64,000 nucleotides of DNA, from NCBI GenBank assembly GCA_020698575.1, contig CM036254.1:4153883-4217882 (forward strand). The letters run 5' to 3'. Numbering within the stretch: the first letter of the stretch is position 1; every line of letters starts with the position of its first letter. Below, piece after piece: positions 46,901 to 56,765 of this stretch. The notes under the pieces are model-generated. The model had not been told where the DNA came from. It did not search any database and saw nothing but the letters and a program-made list of their open reading frames with translations. Origin of the DNA: Bostrychus sinensis (lineage: Eukaryota > Chordata > Actinopteri > Gobiiformes > Eleotridae). Made by a program: the position numbers and the translations under genes.

Positions 46901-46980
46901 AAAGGGAGGCGGAGGTCGGTCCGGTGCTGAAAACGAAGAAGAGCTTTTTCTTTTTTGGCCCAACTGAGCCTCCCAGAAAC
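28570..46980 (-). CDS. rin2: Ras and Rab interactor RIN2-like (Rab5 GEF), C-terminal ~825 residues, five exons
   Basis: RIN proteins bind active Ras and activate Rab5 on early endosomes; RIN2 acts in endocytosis and cell adhesion. Joined exons on the - strand are 46980-45528, 33916-33608, 32192-32061, 30687-30524 and 28992-28570. All junctions are GT-AG and phases agree. Domain order: proline-rich linker, RIN homology, VPS9 and Ras-association. RTPSELECCQSNGALCFINP, GGYYLTSAYGAMSLIKNFQ and PQKIKAELHSR agree with RIN2 more closely than with RIN1 or RIN3 as I remember them. The SH2-containing N terminus is missing from the recognised exons. One extra base at 45616 breaks the frame near the end of the large exon. 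Neighbouring slc24a3 supports the RIN2 assignment. Confidence 0.9.
28993..30523 (-). other. rin2 intron with a Tc1-like remnant
   Basis: The intron is largely filled by the element at 29142-30097. The remaining 30098-30523 is AT-rich with no feature recognised. Confidence 0.8.
29142..30097 (+). mobile_element. Tc1/mariner-type element, internally deleted, with an insertion
   Basis: The inverted ends are CACCTGATCAAAATTTTAAG at left and CTTAAAATTTGATCAGGTG at right, flanked by TA on both sides as expected for Tc1 target duplication. Around 29788-29905 one + strand frame reads PDLNLIENIWGWMARQ and then EAALCEAIFTWSN. This is the C-terminal end of a Tc1 transposase around the last catalytic Glu. 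The rest of the transposase is missing. 29220-29605 looks like a foreign insert ending in an AATAAACTAACTAACTAACT retroposon-like tail. Confidence 0.85.
30524..30687 (-). CDS. rin2: rin2 exon: C-terminal part of the VPS9 domain
   Basis: The acceptor is TTTCCTCAG before 30687; the donor is CCAG/GTAACG after 30524. It encodes GYYLTSAYGAMSLIKNFQEE and runs on to RRRTMQRSSPTIDDFQ. The Tyr and Thr of GYYLT align with the Rabex-5 residues needed for Rab5 nucleotide exchange, by family knowledge. Confidence 0.95.
30688..32060 (-). other. rin2 intron with a perfect hairpin
   Basis: AT-rich. It contains the 29-bp inverted repeat at 30921-30990; no mobile element was identified with certainty. Confidence 0.7.
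30921..30990. repeat. Perfect 29-bp inverted repeat, 12-nt loop
   Basis: The left arm 30921-30949 (starting GCAACAAAAGTTTAAAAAGC) and right arm 30962-30990 are exact inverses. The loop is GATTAGATTTTT. The arms lie in a rin2 intron, so the pre-mRNA could form this stem. AAAAAGAGACTAAC occurs just left of it and again at about 31026, which may mark an insertion. Confidence 0.92.
32061..32192 (-). CDS. rin2: rin2 exon: central VPS9 domain
   Basis: The acceptor is GTATTTGCAG before 32192; the donor is GAAG/GTAAAC after 32061. It encodes GRLFGADDFLPMLTHVLAQC followed by DMPQLDDEILYMMELLDPTL. GADDFLP includes the conserved Asp that VPS9 domains use to contact the GTPase. Confidence 0.96.
32193..33607 (-). 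other. rin2 intron with a GTATCG-rich MITE
   Basis: It contains element C at 32463-32887, a GGTCTTGG-rich dispersed repeat at 33080-33190, and a short CTGGTTTAG-like cluster at 33474-33515. The rest is AT-rich. Confidence 0.7.
32463..32887 (+). mobile_element. MITE element C (AACGATACG-type), copy 1
   Basis: It starts with CAACGATACGATATG and ends with GTATCGTTACACCTC, with many ATCGATAC words. A closely similar copy in the same orientation lies at 60168-60614. TATTAGGCTTTA is found on both sides and may be a target duplication, although it is long for one. Confidence 0.8.
33608..33916 (-). CDS. rin2: rin2 exon: RIN homology / start of VPS9
   Basis: The acceptor is TGTCATTTTAG before 33916; the donor is TCAG/GTGAGC after 33608. 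With the last base of the previous exon it encodes DQVLEKAMHKCVLKPLKPVI. It runs through RIRSGAWTEL-like sequence, KIRHKFRAMCKRYSPEKKVA and LLTVCKLIYTIMEENS. This matches RIN2 closely, especially LEKAMHKC and YSPEKKV. Confidence 0.95.
35994..36832. mobile_element. MITE element B with GCAGAAACCCTG end, interrupted by element A
   Basis: The right end is CCCAGCAGAAACCCTG; the left part begins GCAGGGCTCAACAAGC. Element A sits inside at 36312-36735. Related copies are at 52920-53222 (intact, starting CAGGGTTTCTGCAGGG), 56357-56765 and, truncated, 11627-11723. Repeated TTTAAGAC words mark the family. Confidence 0.65.
36312..36735 (-). mobile_element. MITE element A, copy 3 (inverted)
   Basis: Reverse complement of the family described at 11724-12157; it ends ATATCGTGCAGCCCT at right. 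Similarity to the slc24a3-intron copy continues right to 37128. Confidence 0.85.
39302..39790 (+). repeat. Dispersed ~450-bp repeat, copy 1
   Basis: It shares CATGTTATAATGTTGTT, CAGTCTGCTCTCATT, AACAGTGTACAGCTCTGTTT, AAAATGGCATCA and GCCCTCTGCTGGTCTCTTCA with 44164-44600 in the same order. Part of it (ATTTTGTAGGAAAATGGCAT) is tandemly repeated within this copy. Confidence 0.7.
40065..40150. repeat. A-rich AAAAT/AAAT tract
   Basis: Low-complexity run of AAAATA and AAATAA units on the + strand; possibly an old retroposon tail. Confidence 0.85.
41005..41428 (+). mobile_element. hAT-like MITE (GGGCTGCACCTAACGAT)
   Basis: It starts TGGGCTGCACCTAACG and ends TAATTGTTGCAGCCCTA. GTTAAGACT flanks it on both sides (40996-41004 and 41429-41437), a clean 8-9 bp target duplication of hAT type. 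The interior is rich in ATTAAT/ATCGAT words; no coding capacity. Confidence 0.85.
42060..42870. repeat. Degenerate 11-bp array organised in ~124-bp units
   Basis: GATTCAAGACATAAT recurs at about 42371, 42496, 42620 and, altered, 42744 (period 124-125), with a diverged copy at 42239. Each unit contains degenerate AGGACTAAACC words such as AAACCAGGTCTAACTCTGAG. It is an older, diverged relative of the uniform arrays. Confidence 0.85.
44164..44600 (+). repeat. Dispersed ~450-bp repeat, copy 2
   Basis: It corresponds block by block to 39302-39790, with an extra segment near 44200-44330 (CTGAGGCCTCAGAACGC, CCAGGAAGCACTGACC). Confidence 0.7.
45528..46980 (-). CDS. rin2: rin2 large exon: proline-rich linker and RIN homology, with a +1 frameshift
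   Basis: The acceptor is CTCTCTTTCAG before 46980; the donor ATCG/GTGAGT follows 45528. The frame begins with a split codon, then FWEAQLGQKRKSSSS. Counting from the Leu codon at 46963: RTPSELEC near residue 42, an SPPPPRPPPP SH3-ligand-like motif at 123-132, and Ser-rich stretches to about 230. An acidic run (DDDDDDEEDEDD) lies at 332-343, and the RIN homology start (MSGVFSSLLTPEKRAIRR) at 391-408. After LLQTLR (residue 449) one extra base (45616) shifts the frame. The expected QFLTQMKSYLRQSSELEPPI continues in the next frame and joins the next exon correctly. Without the shift the exon looks normal. Confidence 0.92.
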
Positions 46981-48579
46981 CTGAAAGAGAGACACAAAGA
47001 GGATTTAGTTATAAGTTTTCATTCCTCTTCCTTCTTTCTTGGTTTCTCTCATTCACACACGTTATCATTTGTTCATTATTACGAACCAAAATTATTATGT
47101 ACAGCTAATTTGCATAAACCTGCATGTGTAATTAGTGTCAATCATGAAAATGTCAACAGCACACACCCTCCCTCCTCCGCCTTCCTCACTGCTGCCCACT
47201 GGAAACTCCAACATGTAAACAGTGTTATTAACTTCAACCATGTAATAAAGATCCTTATCCATCTTTATCAGCTGTTTTTTCAGAAAATAACGCCAAGTTA
47301 TGGAGTTCATTTTGTTTTTTTCCATTCATTCATTTACTAATCTTGACCCGGCCAAACACAACATGCAACAAAATAAAATCAGCATTTCTCTGCAACTCCT
47401 TGGTGTACATGAATAACCTTGATATCTATGAAAAGGCAACACTTTCTGTTGAGGTTAAATCACCAGTATTGATGTTAATGGATCAGACTAAAATAAATAT
47501 AGAACACAAAAATAAAATTTAAAAAGATGCACCTGCAGCTGGTGCCTAAAACCTCTAGGAGCCCACAGCAGAGGGTCTGACCCTATTTGATGCAAATAAA
47601 GCGAAGTTTGAGAGGTTTTTGGGTCCATTTGGTGCAACTGGGCATGTTTACCTGTTTTTGCTATATGTCAGTTTAGTTGCATGTTGTTGAAATCGTAATT
47701 TTGGAGGAAATTATGGGCTTTTTAGGATTCTAGGGTTCAAACCTTACTCTTTAACTATTTGGTTTGAAAAAAAAGTCTGAATTTATAACTATAAGACTAT
47801 ATATTTTGGTGTTATGTAGATTACATTATGAAAAATATGTATTATTATCCAAAGAGTTAAACTTAATAAACTTGTGTTTGTCCGTTTTGTTTTTTAAACC
47901 TCCAAAACTTTGCAATTTTAGGACATTACAAGAGAAACTGTATTTAGAAGATAGATAGTAATTTAAATTGTAGCTTTATTTTGCCAATGTGTGAAGCATA
48001 AATATCTCCACAGCCTGACAAAATGCAATGATACAAATATTTTTGTTAAGTCAGCTAAACACAGTCGCTTTGCTCCAATGCCAAAAATTCAAAAACATCA
48101 GGAGTCAGGATCTGAGAAACTGCACTTCCTCGTCAAATACTTGGGAGATGAATCGACTCTTTACTGTTAGCAGCCTCGTAGGATTCATTCAGCTATCATG
48201 GCCACAAAAACTCTGCACCCAGAAAATACAAGGGAAGTAATGAGTCAGAAATGTCCCAAAATAAACAGGACTGAGTCAGAGCGACAGGGGCTAATGGTCA
48301 GGCGACAACGTGAGTCAAGCTGTTGCACAAAGACCTTTAGTGTAAAAAGCTCATTAGCTGCATTTTTGTAAGATAAAATGGGATCACGGATGTTAAATGT
48401 TTGAAGGAATTAAACAGAAAAGGGATTTTTTATCTATACTTTTCAGTTCCTGGATAAATTTACTGAGATTTCCTGAAGCATTACAGAGAAAGAGGATCTC
48501 TGCAGGTTACAGAGTTCATAAACAGCACTGTATCAATCATTTAAAAATAAACAATAGAGGTTTATCCATTTTTTTTTCT

Positions 48580-48893
48580 TGTAAAGTGATTATCACTGTC
48601 GCCTCCTGAGTTTGATTCCTGGACTCTGCAGCAGGTCCATTGGAGTCTGTATGTTCTCAACGTTTCTTTACGGGTTTCCTCCGGGTTTCCTCCATCAAAC
48701 TAAAACATGCACACTGGGCTAAATCCTCCAGTTTACTTTACTCCTGACCTGGATCCTGGCTCAGATCCGGAGGAGGCTGCACTGTGGTCGCCCACTGCTC
48801 CTGACAGGTTTAAGCCCAGAGACATTGAAGGATGGGCCAAATGCAAAGAACATGATTTCCCTACAGGAACAGTAAAGTAGACCTTACCTTACG
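48580..48893 (+). mobile_element. tRNA-derived SINE
   Basis: The head contains TTATCACTGTCGCCTCCTGAG and a B-box-like TTTGATTCC. The body has GTCTGTATGTTCTCAACG and TTTCCTCCGGGTTTCCTCC. The tail has AATGCAAAGAACATGATTTC, CCTACAGGAACAGTAAAGTA and a CTTACCTTA end. This is the common fish SINE arrangement; the head is decayed. Confidence 0.75.
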
Positions 48894-50629
48894 TTTTAAT
48901 TTAAAAGACTCAAGTAACAAGTTTGAGGACCACTTCTACTTATTAATGTTGATGAAAGAGTATTGTTCTTGGGTACAGACTTTGCGTACGTCTTCCACTA
49001 ATGACCAAAGCTTGTAAAAGAATAAGTCACACTATGAAGCATTAGTTAAGGATTAGCAAAGAATTAACTAATTGCACTGTTTATAAATTATCAGTTTAAC
49101 ATTTATAAACACCACTGAATTGTAAACATTTTTATGCTTATTACTTGAGTAGTAGACTCATGCAAATCAATACAAACTGATGTGTCATTCATTAAAATGT
49201 TGTTGAGTCGGCGAGTTATTGTAAACTGTTGCCAAGAAAGTGTCTGACGCAAATGATGTATTTGCAATTTAGCTAAATGTATAATTGCAACACCTTAATA
49301 AATGCACTCCACCCAGAGAAGTCAACCAAAAATTTGTAGCTGTCATGCATTATAGCGTCTCCAAAGTCTTAAATACACTAAACTGTGCTGGTTAACATAA
49401 TGTTTTTTGCATGTATACAAACCACTGCAAAGTTACTCTAATATACACAAAAATATTTAGTCAGTAATAAAATATTGTGCTTTTCCTAATAGTTTTTAGT
49501 GCTCGATCACAGCAGTTCTCATCAGAAAATGCAAAAAAGTGCTTTATGGTCCAGTACAGACTGTGTTTATATACAACATCCTCCTCTCTCGGTGCTTTCA
49601 TGTCAAAAATCTCATAAAATGTCTCATTAAAGTCCACTCCAGTATTATCTCAGTATTATATTTATTCAGTCTAGAGCAGATGTATTGCATGATAAAAAAA
49701 ATATCTTTTCATCATTTTCTTGTGTAACTCATGATGTGACGAGCTGCTAACTTTCTTTAAATGTCAAGTTCCCTCTCCGGTGATCAAATAAGTGGAAAAT
49801 ATGAATATAAATTAATCAAAAAGGGCCTTAAACAAACATTATAGTGCACAGTTTTAAAGGCCAGTTATTGCAAACACTCTAAAGGTCAATCTAAAAGTAA
49901 CTGGTCTGACAACATTTCTGATCTTTGTGTAAAAGTTGCTTGTAATAATTACTTGTGAATCTGTTATAAAGTGTCTTTCTCAAGGCAGACATGTTTGGAA
50001 GTTTGGAAGTAGTAGTAAGTAAAATATCTAGTAGTAAATTTCCCAATGCTACGTAGAAAATGCAACAAGAAATACTCCAGAATGACAATTTAATCTTGTC
50101 ACAAAAGTTACTTGCAGCTAATTCGTATTTAACTCTACTCATGTTATTAGCTTAAGCCCAGTAATCATAATAATAATTAATGATGATTATAATAAGAACA
50201 GAACACATTCTTTATAGACATAAACTTTGTGGGAAACTCTGAATCTAATTAGAGCTTGTGCATAAGAAATCTCGTGTTAACAAACAGGTAGGACAAAAAA
50301 ATGCAAAAGTATACGGACAAAATAATAAAACTGTCCTCAAATCCTGGAAAAACTGATGTGTAGTTCAGGAGTAAAAAGCCAAGTCTATTGCTGAAGTGAA
50401 CTGGACTCTAATAAAAACTTGTGCATGTAAAATAGACAGGTAATGCACAAAGCTTTCAAACAACACAGACTTGGTAATGACAGGCTGTGGACAGTCTGCA
50501 AACGTCAGGTCACGTCTGTTCCCAAGCACCTTTTAGTCCAAGACCAAGTTCCATCTCAGAAAATATCTGGCTTTACAAGGACCAGCTTTAATGGACTAAA
50601 CTCTGCAGGACTACAAACAAAATAAAGGG

Positions 50630-52035
50630 CAAAACAGGGACTAAACCAGGACCAAACCAGGTCAAAACTAGGGCCAAGCCAGCACATAACCATAACCAGG
50701 GCAATCTACAACTAAACCAGGTCTAAACCAGGTCTAAACCAGGACTAAACCAGGACTAAACCAGGTCTAAACCAGGTCTAAACCAGGAATAAACCAGGAA
50801 TAAACCAGGTCTAAACCAGGAATAAACCAGGACCAAGCTATGATTAAACTGTGCCTAAACCTGCAGGACTACAAATAATAAAATAAAGGGCAAAACAGGG
50901 ACTAAACCAGGTCCAAACCAGGTCAAAACTAGGGCCAAGCCAGCACATAACCATAACCAGGGCAATCTACAACTAAATCAGGTCTAAACCAGGTCTAAAC
51001 CAGGTCTAAACCAGGTCTAAACCAGGTCTAAACCAGGAATAAACCAGGAATAAACCAGGACCAAGCTATGATTAAACTGTGCCTAAACCTGCAGGACTAC
51101 AAATAATAAAATAAAGGGCAAAACAGGGACTAAACCAGGTCCAAACCAGGTCAAAACTAGGGCCAAGCCAGCACATAACCATAACCAGGGCAATCTACAA
51201 CTAAACCAGGTCTAAACCAGGTCAAAACCAGGTCTAAACCAGGTCTAAACCAGGACCAAGCTATGATTAAACTGTGCCTAAACTCTGCAGGACTACAAAT
51301 AATAAAATAAAGGGCAAAACAGGGACTAAACCAGGACCAAACCAGGTCAAAACTAGGGCCAAGCCAGCACATAACCATAACCAGGGCAATCTACAACTAA
51401 ACCAGGTCTAAACCAGGTCTAAACCAGGTCTAAACCAGGAATAAACCAGGAATAAACCAGGAATAAACCAGGAATAAACCAGGAATAAACCAGGACCAAG
51501 CTATGATTAAAATGTGCCTAAACCTGCAGGACTACAAATAATAAAATAAAGGGCAAAACAGGGACTAAACCAGGACCAAACCAGGTCAAAACTAGGGCCA
51601 AGCCAGCACATAACCATAACCAGGGCAATCTACAACTAAACCAGGTCTAAACCAGGTCAAAACCAGGTCTAAACCAGGTCTAAACCAGGACCAAGCTATG
51701 ATTAAACTGTGCCTAAACTCTGCAGGACTACAAATAATAAAATAAAGGGCAAAACAGGGACTAAACCAGGACCAAACCAGGTCAAAACTAGGGCCAAGCC
51801 AGCACATAACCATAACCAGGGCAATCTACATCTAAACCAGGTCTAAACCAGGTCTAAACCAGGTCTAAACCAGGACTAAACCAGGACCAAGCTATGATTA
51901 AAATGTGCCTAAACCTGCAGGACTACAAATAATAAAATAAAGGGCAAAACAGGGACTAAACCAGGCCCAAACCAGGTCTAAACCAGGTCTAAACCAGGAC
52001 CAAGCTATGATTAAACTGTGCCTAAACCTGCAGGA
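50630..52035. repeat. 11-bp AGGTCTAAACC array with ~200-260-bp higher-order units
   Basis: Blocks of AGGTCTAAACC, AGGAATAAACC and AGGACTAAACC alternate with a conserved spacer (CTGCAGGACTACAAATAATA, then CAGCACATAACCATAACCAG). The spacer starts near 50604, 50862, 51089, 51284, 51523, 51719, 51917 and 52029. Two blocks 435 bp apart (51157-51378 and 51592-51813) are identical enough to give the same 73-residue antisense frame. That points to recent unequal exchange. Confidence 0.95.
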
Positions 52036-52041
52036 CTAAGC

Positions 52042-52138
52042 AGTGGTCTTCACTTTTAATCTACAAATTCATCATTCACCGCCAAAGACCCCAGAAGACC
52101 ACCAGTGGGACCAGCACCACAGTTTGAGAACCACTGCT
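52042..52138. mobile_element. Short hAT-like MITE remnant beside the array
   Basis: The ends AGCAGTGGTCTTCAC and GTTTGAGAACCACTGCT are inverses of the CAGTGGTTCTCAAAC type. It directly abuts the right end of the 11-bp array. Confidence 0.55.
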
Positions 52139-52285
52139 GTAACCAAAAGCCTTAATGTCATGAAAACGTGCATCTTCCTTCCATATACAAGCTCTAGTTT
52201 TAAATCCGTACCACAGAATCCATTCACTCCAGTGCAGACAAAGCCATTCACTTCATAAGAGCTCCCATTACAGAACAATACTCAC

Positions 52286-52500
52286 AGCTCTGGGTCCAAC
52301 ACTGGCCTCTGTGTGTGTGCTCTGTATCTGCTCTGCTGATTGTGACCACACCACTCGATACTGTTTGTTTCTGTCAGTGACTCAGAGCTCAAAACGTGCA
52401 CGAAGCGGGATATAAGCTCTCCTGTCCCCGCCTCTCTGTCTCCTCCCACTCAAAAACTGCTCTCTGTGTTTTCCCCCGTTTTTCCCCGGTCAAAGAAGTA
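52286..52500 (-). promoter_or_regulatory. Candidate promoter / noncoding first exon
   Basis: This is GC-richer than its surroundings and not repeat-like. On the - strand there is a GCTTATATCCC TATA-like motif near 52412, an AP-1-type TGAGTCA near 52380, and then about 100 bp without ATG ending at a good donor (AGAGCT/GTGAGTAT) at 52286. It could be a 5' exon of rin2 or an internal promoter. There is no independent support. Confidence 0.2.
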
Positions 52501-52919
52501 AGCAGTGGATACTTCTTATTGTTTTTCCTGATACAATGTTGTGAAGGAATTGGATAGGAGGACTATGCATAGTAGTAAAAACACCCACTGTATTATGGGA
52601 ACAACAGGAGCCTGGCAAATACCTCCGGGTTTTTGGAGGCTGCGTGTTAGAAACGGCAAATGAATGAGACCCAGTTCACATAAAAGTGAGCTTGTATGCA
52701 CATAAAAAGACACATGGCAAGCTTTTTAGTACACAAAGTTAGTGTATTTGATTATTGTAAGCTAGCTTAGCATTTAGCTTTGGAAATTATTAAACTAAAT
52801 ATTAAAGTATTGTATGTGCTCTAATAAAATCATGCATGTGACTGCAAAAAAAATAGCTATCTGTGCAAATATCTCTATCAACAATCACACATGAACCTAG
52901 GCCTTCAGACTTCCAGACT

Positions 52920-53222
52920 CAGGGTTTCTGCAGGGTTCAACAAGTTGACTTTTTTAGATCTTTTTAAGACCATTGTTCAAAATTTAGTCTTGGTAAGAAA
53001 ACAGCGGAGCTCTTATATCTGCGACATTAACACGCCTTTGCGCATTTAAGTGAACGTTTTAGAATAAGCTGTGAATGCAGCTATTTGCATCAAATGTACA
53101 TGACATATTTAAGATCGAATAATCCACATCTTGACAAATACAAGAGATTTTAAGGCCTTTAATTCTGATTTTTGCTGACTGAAGCTTTTGTAGACTTTTA
53201 AAACCCGGCAGAAACTCTTAAG
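52920..53222 (+). mobile_element. MITE element B, near-complete copy
   Basis: It begins CAGGGTTTCTGCAGGGTTC and ends AACCCGGCAGAAACTCT, imperfect inverses. The interior shares GTCTTGGTAAGAAAA and TTTAAG words with 35994-36300. Confidence 0.7.
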
Positions 53223-53289
53223 ACATAATCTAGATGTTTTTTATACACACAAGTCCCCAAAATGCAATGGAACTTGTATATATCTTTTT

Positions 53290-54540
53290 TCATCCATCCA
53301 TTTGTGCCCTGGTCACTGTGGCAGCAGTCTAAGCAAAGATGCCCAGACTTTGCTCACCCCAGACGCTTCCTCCACCGGGGCTCTACCGGGGAGAATTCTG
53401 AGGCATTCCCAGGCCAGATGAGCGACAGAGGTTACATCAGGGGGAGGGCATCCACGTCACCATCTGTCGCCCAAGGCACTTTTCAGTGTTCATTTCCTTC
53501 CCAGGCAGAGGTTCTCCGTTAACATGTGGCTACATGTGGCTACATGTGGCTACATGTGGCTAATTCAACAAGGATACATCAGTGGATCCTTGCATCGGCC
53601 AAAATCACCCATAATGCACTGCAGCTTTTTTGATAAAAGGGCAGGGCATGGGCATGTGTTACTTTAGCTTTTAGCATGTTTGAGATTATTTGTAAGCAGA
53701 ACTCCCCCCTCTCGCTTATAAAAGACTAAAGTGATAAGTATTGTATTAATATAATGCACATGTACAGATTTTCCAGTTTTAACTAAATAAATGACACTAA
53801 AACCAGGCAGGAGGTGTGGCTGCTCGTTCACTCTGAACTCTGTTCCACAGCTGTTTATTTGGACCGAGGCAGGACACTGACCTTGGATCAGTGGCTCCTG
53901 AGGAACCTGGGCTTTGAGAAACACCCACAGTCCCTCCACTGTGTCCTAGGTCTTCCCCGGGGCCTCCTCCTGGTGGGACGGGCTCAGAACATCTCCCTCA
54001 GGGAGGAGTCCACGAGGCCTGAGCCTCAGCTGCTCCTCTCAATGTGGAGGAGCAGCGGCTCTACTCAGAGCTCCTCTCTCCATCTCTATTAATTTAAATA
54101 TATTTTGTACTGATGATTGTCTGTAACTATTACCTATAACTAGACTAGTATTTTTTAAGAGTGTTTTTATGTGCACTGGGGTGACCGGGCCCGATATGCG
54201 AACCATCACAGACTTTGGTCTTTTTAAATCCACGCTTAAAACATATTTCTTCCGACTAGCTTTCAACACTTAGCAATGCTGTGATACACTATTTATATTT
54301 TTCGTACTTTATTTATATACTGTATTTATTTATTTTTTTATATTCAGCCCTGGACAAGCTGGCCCCTGTCCTACCCGCAACCCCTAACGGGAATAAGCGG
54401 TAGAAAATGAACGAATGAATGTATTTATACTTTTCTGATTTCACTATTTTATAATGATTTTAATTTTATTTTAATTTGATTTCATTGGAAAGCAATTTGG
54501 TCACTTTGAGCGTTGTAAAAGGCTCTATAAATAAATGTTG
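53290..54540 (+). mobile_element. Cluster of fish non-LTR retroposon fragments
   Basis: 53320-53520 and 53935-54065 carry the Rex/L2-like blocks (GATGCCCAGACTTTGCTCAC; TCCTAGGTCTTCCCCGGGGC). 54205-54265 has TTAAATCCACGCTTAAAACA, and 54480-54535 ends GCTCTATAAATAAATGTTG, both typical LINE 3' regions. Between them 54340-54422 ends in CGGGAATAAGCGGTAGAAAA and then GAATGAATG, the tail of another retroposon, so insertions are nested. Confidence 0.6.
53523..53562. repeat. Short ACATGTGGCT tandem repeat, four copies
   Basis: Four consecutive perfect copies of the 10-bp unit ACATGTGGCT. Confidence 0.9.
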
Positions 54541-55505
54541 ACTGAGCTACTGTGACCAAGCCATTCCCCAAAAGTCTGCCTAAATCTATAGTAAACATTT
54601 AATAAACTGGGCTCCTGAACTTCTCACTTGTATGTTTTAATGATTATGCACTAAGTTAGTAGAAGATATGAAAGTGTTGTGTGTTTTGTAGAAGACTGAG
54701 GTTTGTCACAGTTCACTTCTGTTTGTCCACACCAGACACAAGACTTTTTGCCCACACCAGACAAACTGAGCACTGCTGGAGAAGAACTCATGTTTCGTTT
54801 TGAGCAAGATTTCTTTTCTATTTTTTGGAATTTCATGGCTTTACTAGAGAGCGTAGTGGAGATGGGACTCAAATCCTCAAAATACTGTACCTACGGGATT
54901 CCACCTATGCTCCACAAGGGTATGGCCTGTCTACACCTATACAAGACTTACTGAAAGGTTCCAAGGCGTCACCTACCGACTATGGGGAAAAACCGTCTCT
55001 CTGACACTTGCCTTTTCACCCAGAGAAACATTTAACACCAGAAATCAGCCGCGTCAGTCTCGCTAAGTCTCTCTGTGTCTCTGCGTTGACCTAGCTTTGA
55101 CGGAGAGGAATGCAGCGGAACCGGACTGAACCACAGCGAGCGGGAAATGCCAAAAGCAAGAGACTGTTTCATCACCAGCTTAATTAACTGCGTAGGTTCA
55201 AGGCTAAAAAACAGCTCTGACACTCGCATCAGCACAGAGACAAAGTGTAATCGTGTAGTCTCGAAAAGTGTTACAGACAGGAGACTCCTAACGTTAAGGG
55301 AAGGAAAAAACTGCAGAAAACATGGGTCTTTCCATTAATTTTGACAAGAGGGCAAGCTAAAACCTGTAAATAATAAGCAGCATGGCCCTGTCTCATAACG
55401 GTAAAGATATAGTGCCCAGACATGGACTCAGTTCAGGTTCAGGGGTAAATGCTCTATTAACTGAGGCGCAAAACCTTTACACAGTATCTCACAATGGTAC
55501 AAATT

Positions 55506-55822
55506 AAGGCTGCACAATATATCGCAAATTATTATGTGTTGTGACTAAATAAAAATGTTTAAAAAGTCCAGTTTTAGTGGTAATTTAATTAATTTAGTCA
55601 CAGCTTAGCCTTGTTTTATTCCTGGTTTAGTCTGTGTTAAGTTTTGATTTTGTTGCTGTTTTGACTTTGTAAATACAGGAACTTACATTTTTTGTGAAAT
55701 GTAGTGAATTTAACTTACTATGTTCGAAAAGTAGGCTCTATTTTCAAATATCGCAATAATATCATTGCAATTTTCAACATAGTTATTGAATACCACATGT
55801 TTTCGCCATATCGTGCAGCCCT
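55506..55822 (-). mobile_element. MITE element A, copy 4 (inverted, internally deleted)
   Basis: It starts AAGGCTGCACAATATATCGC and ends ATATCGTGCAGCCCT. About 110 bp present in other copies (the GTCAGATGGA part) are missing. Confidence 0.8.
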
Positions 55823-56356
55823 ATTAGAAATACACTAAAACTGCTCTTTAATTTTCATTTACTGACCCCTTGTGGCCGGAGTCAGTATTTACAGCCCTCA
55901 ATCACTCAATATATCTTTTTATCTATTTATTATCTTTCACCAATGTTCTCTACCCAGGCCCTGACAGTTACTATAACCATCTTTTTTATGCATAATCAGC
56001 AATTTTTGGTGGCTAATGCTAACTGCACCGATGAAAATATATATTATGGTCTGCCCAGTGTCTATTTGTTAGAAACTACTGACCGAAAGGACACTTCACA
56101 AAACATACAGTATATACGGGCTGTTTGTCAGAAACTTGAACACTGATGTGACTTTGTTTACAGACAGTTATGATGCAGGTGAAGACAGAAACCGAGAGCT
56201 ACTGTGTGTCACCTGACTTGTGGACTAACGCCAAGTACGTGTCTGCTAATGTCCAATGCAAGATGCCACCAAAAAGATTTTCAGTCATCTTTTTAAATCC
56301 TAAAGATATGGTTTTTATCTTTGTAACAGCAACGTGTAAAATAACTGTGGTGTGAT

Positions 56357-56765
56357 CAGGGTTCCTGCAGGTATTAGCAAGTCTAATTTACTGCTTTTTA
56401 ATGCCATTTTATGTTACAAACATACAATCATTGCAGCTTAAATGGTTAAACTTTATTTACAAGTAAAGTGAAATACAGTTTATAAGGCACCAATAATGTT
56501 GAAAGTCAGACATCTGGTGTTTGGGTAATTTGGTCCAACTTGTTCCACGTCTATCACACTAATGTAGGCTACAAAAATTGTAAATTGTTATTTATATAAA
56601 CATATTTATATTCAAAAAATAAAACTAATAATGTCTGCAAGTTTATTTTGAAATTATTAAAAATTTTTAATGCCTGCTGGAATCAAATGTAATGCTTTTT
56701 AATGCTATTTAAGGCCTTAATTTACGCAAAATTTCATGACTTTTAATGCCCTGTGGGAATCCTGA
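56357..56765. mobile_element. MITE element B relative
   Basis: It begins TCAGGGTTCCTGCAGG and ends CCCTGTGGGAATCCTGA (imperfect inverses), with TTTTTAATGC words near both ends. Confidence 0.6.

Noticed and set aside
2653..46980. Assignment to slc24a4 and rin3 instead of slc24a3 and rin2
   Set aside because: That pair is the paralogous neighbourhood and cannot be fully excluded, but remembered segment-level similarity of both proteins favours slc24a3 and rin2.
51157..51813. Two identical 73-residue frames on the - strand
   Set aside because: They arise from the 435-bp-spaced duplicated blocks of the minisatellite; no gene-like features.
54651..55338. Small frames on both strands
   Set aside because: No splice-consistent extension, no recognised motif and no continuity with rin2.
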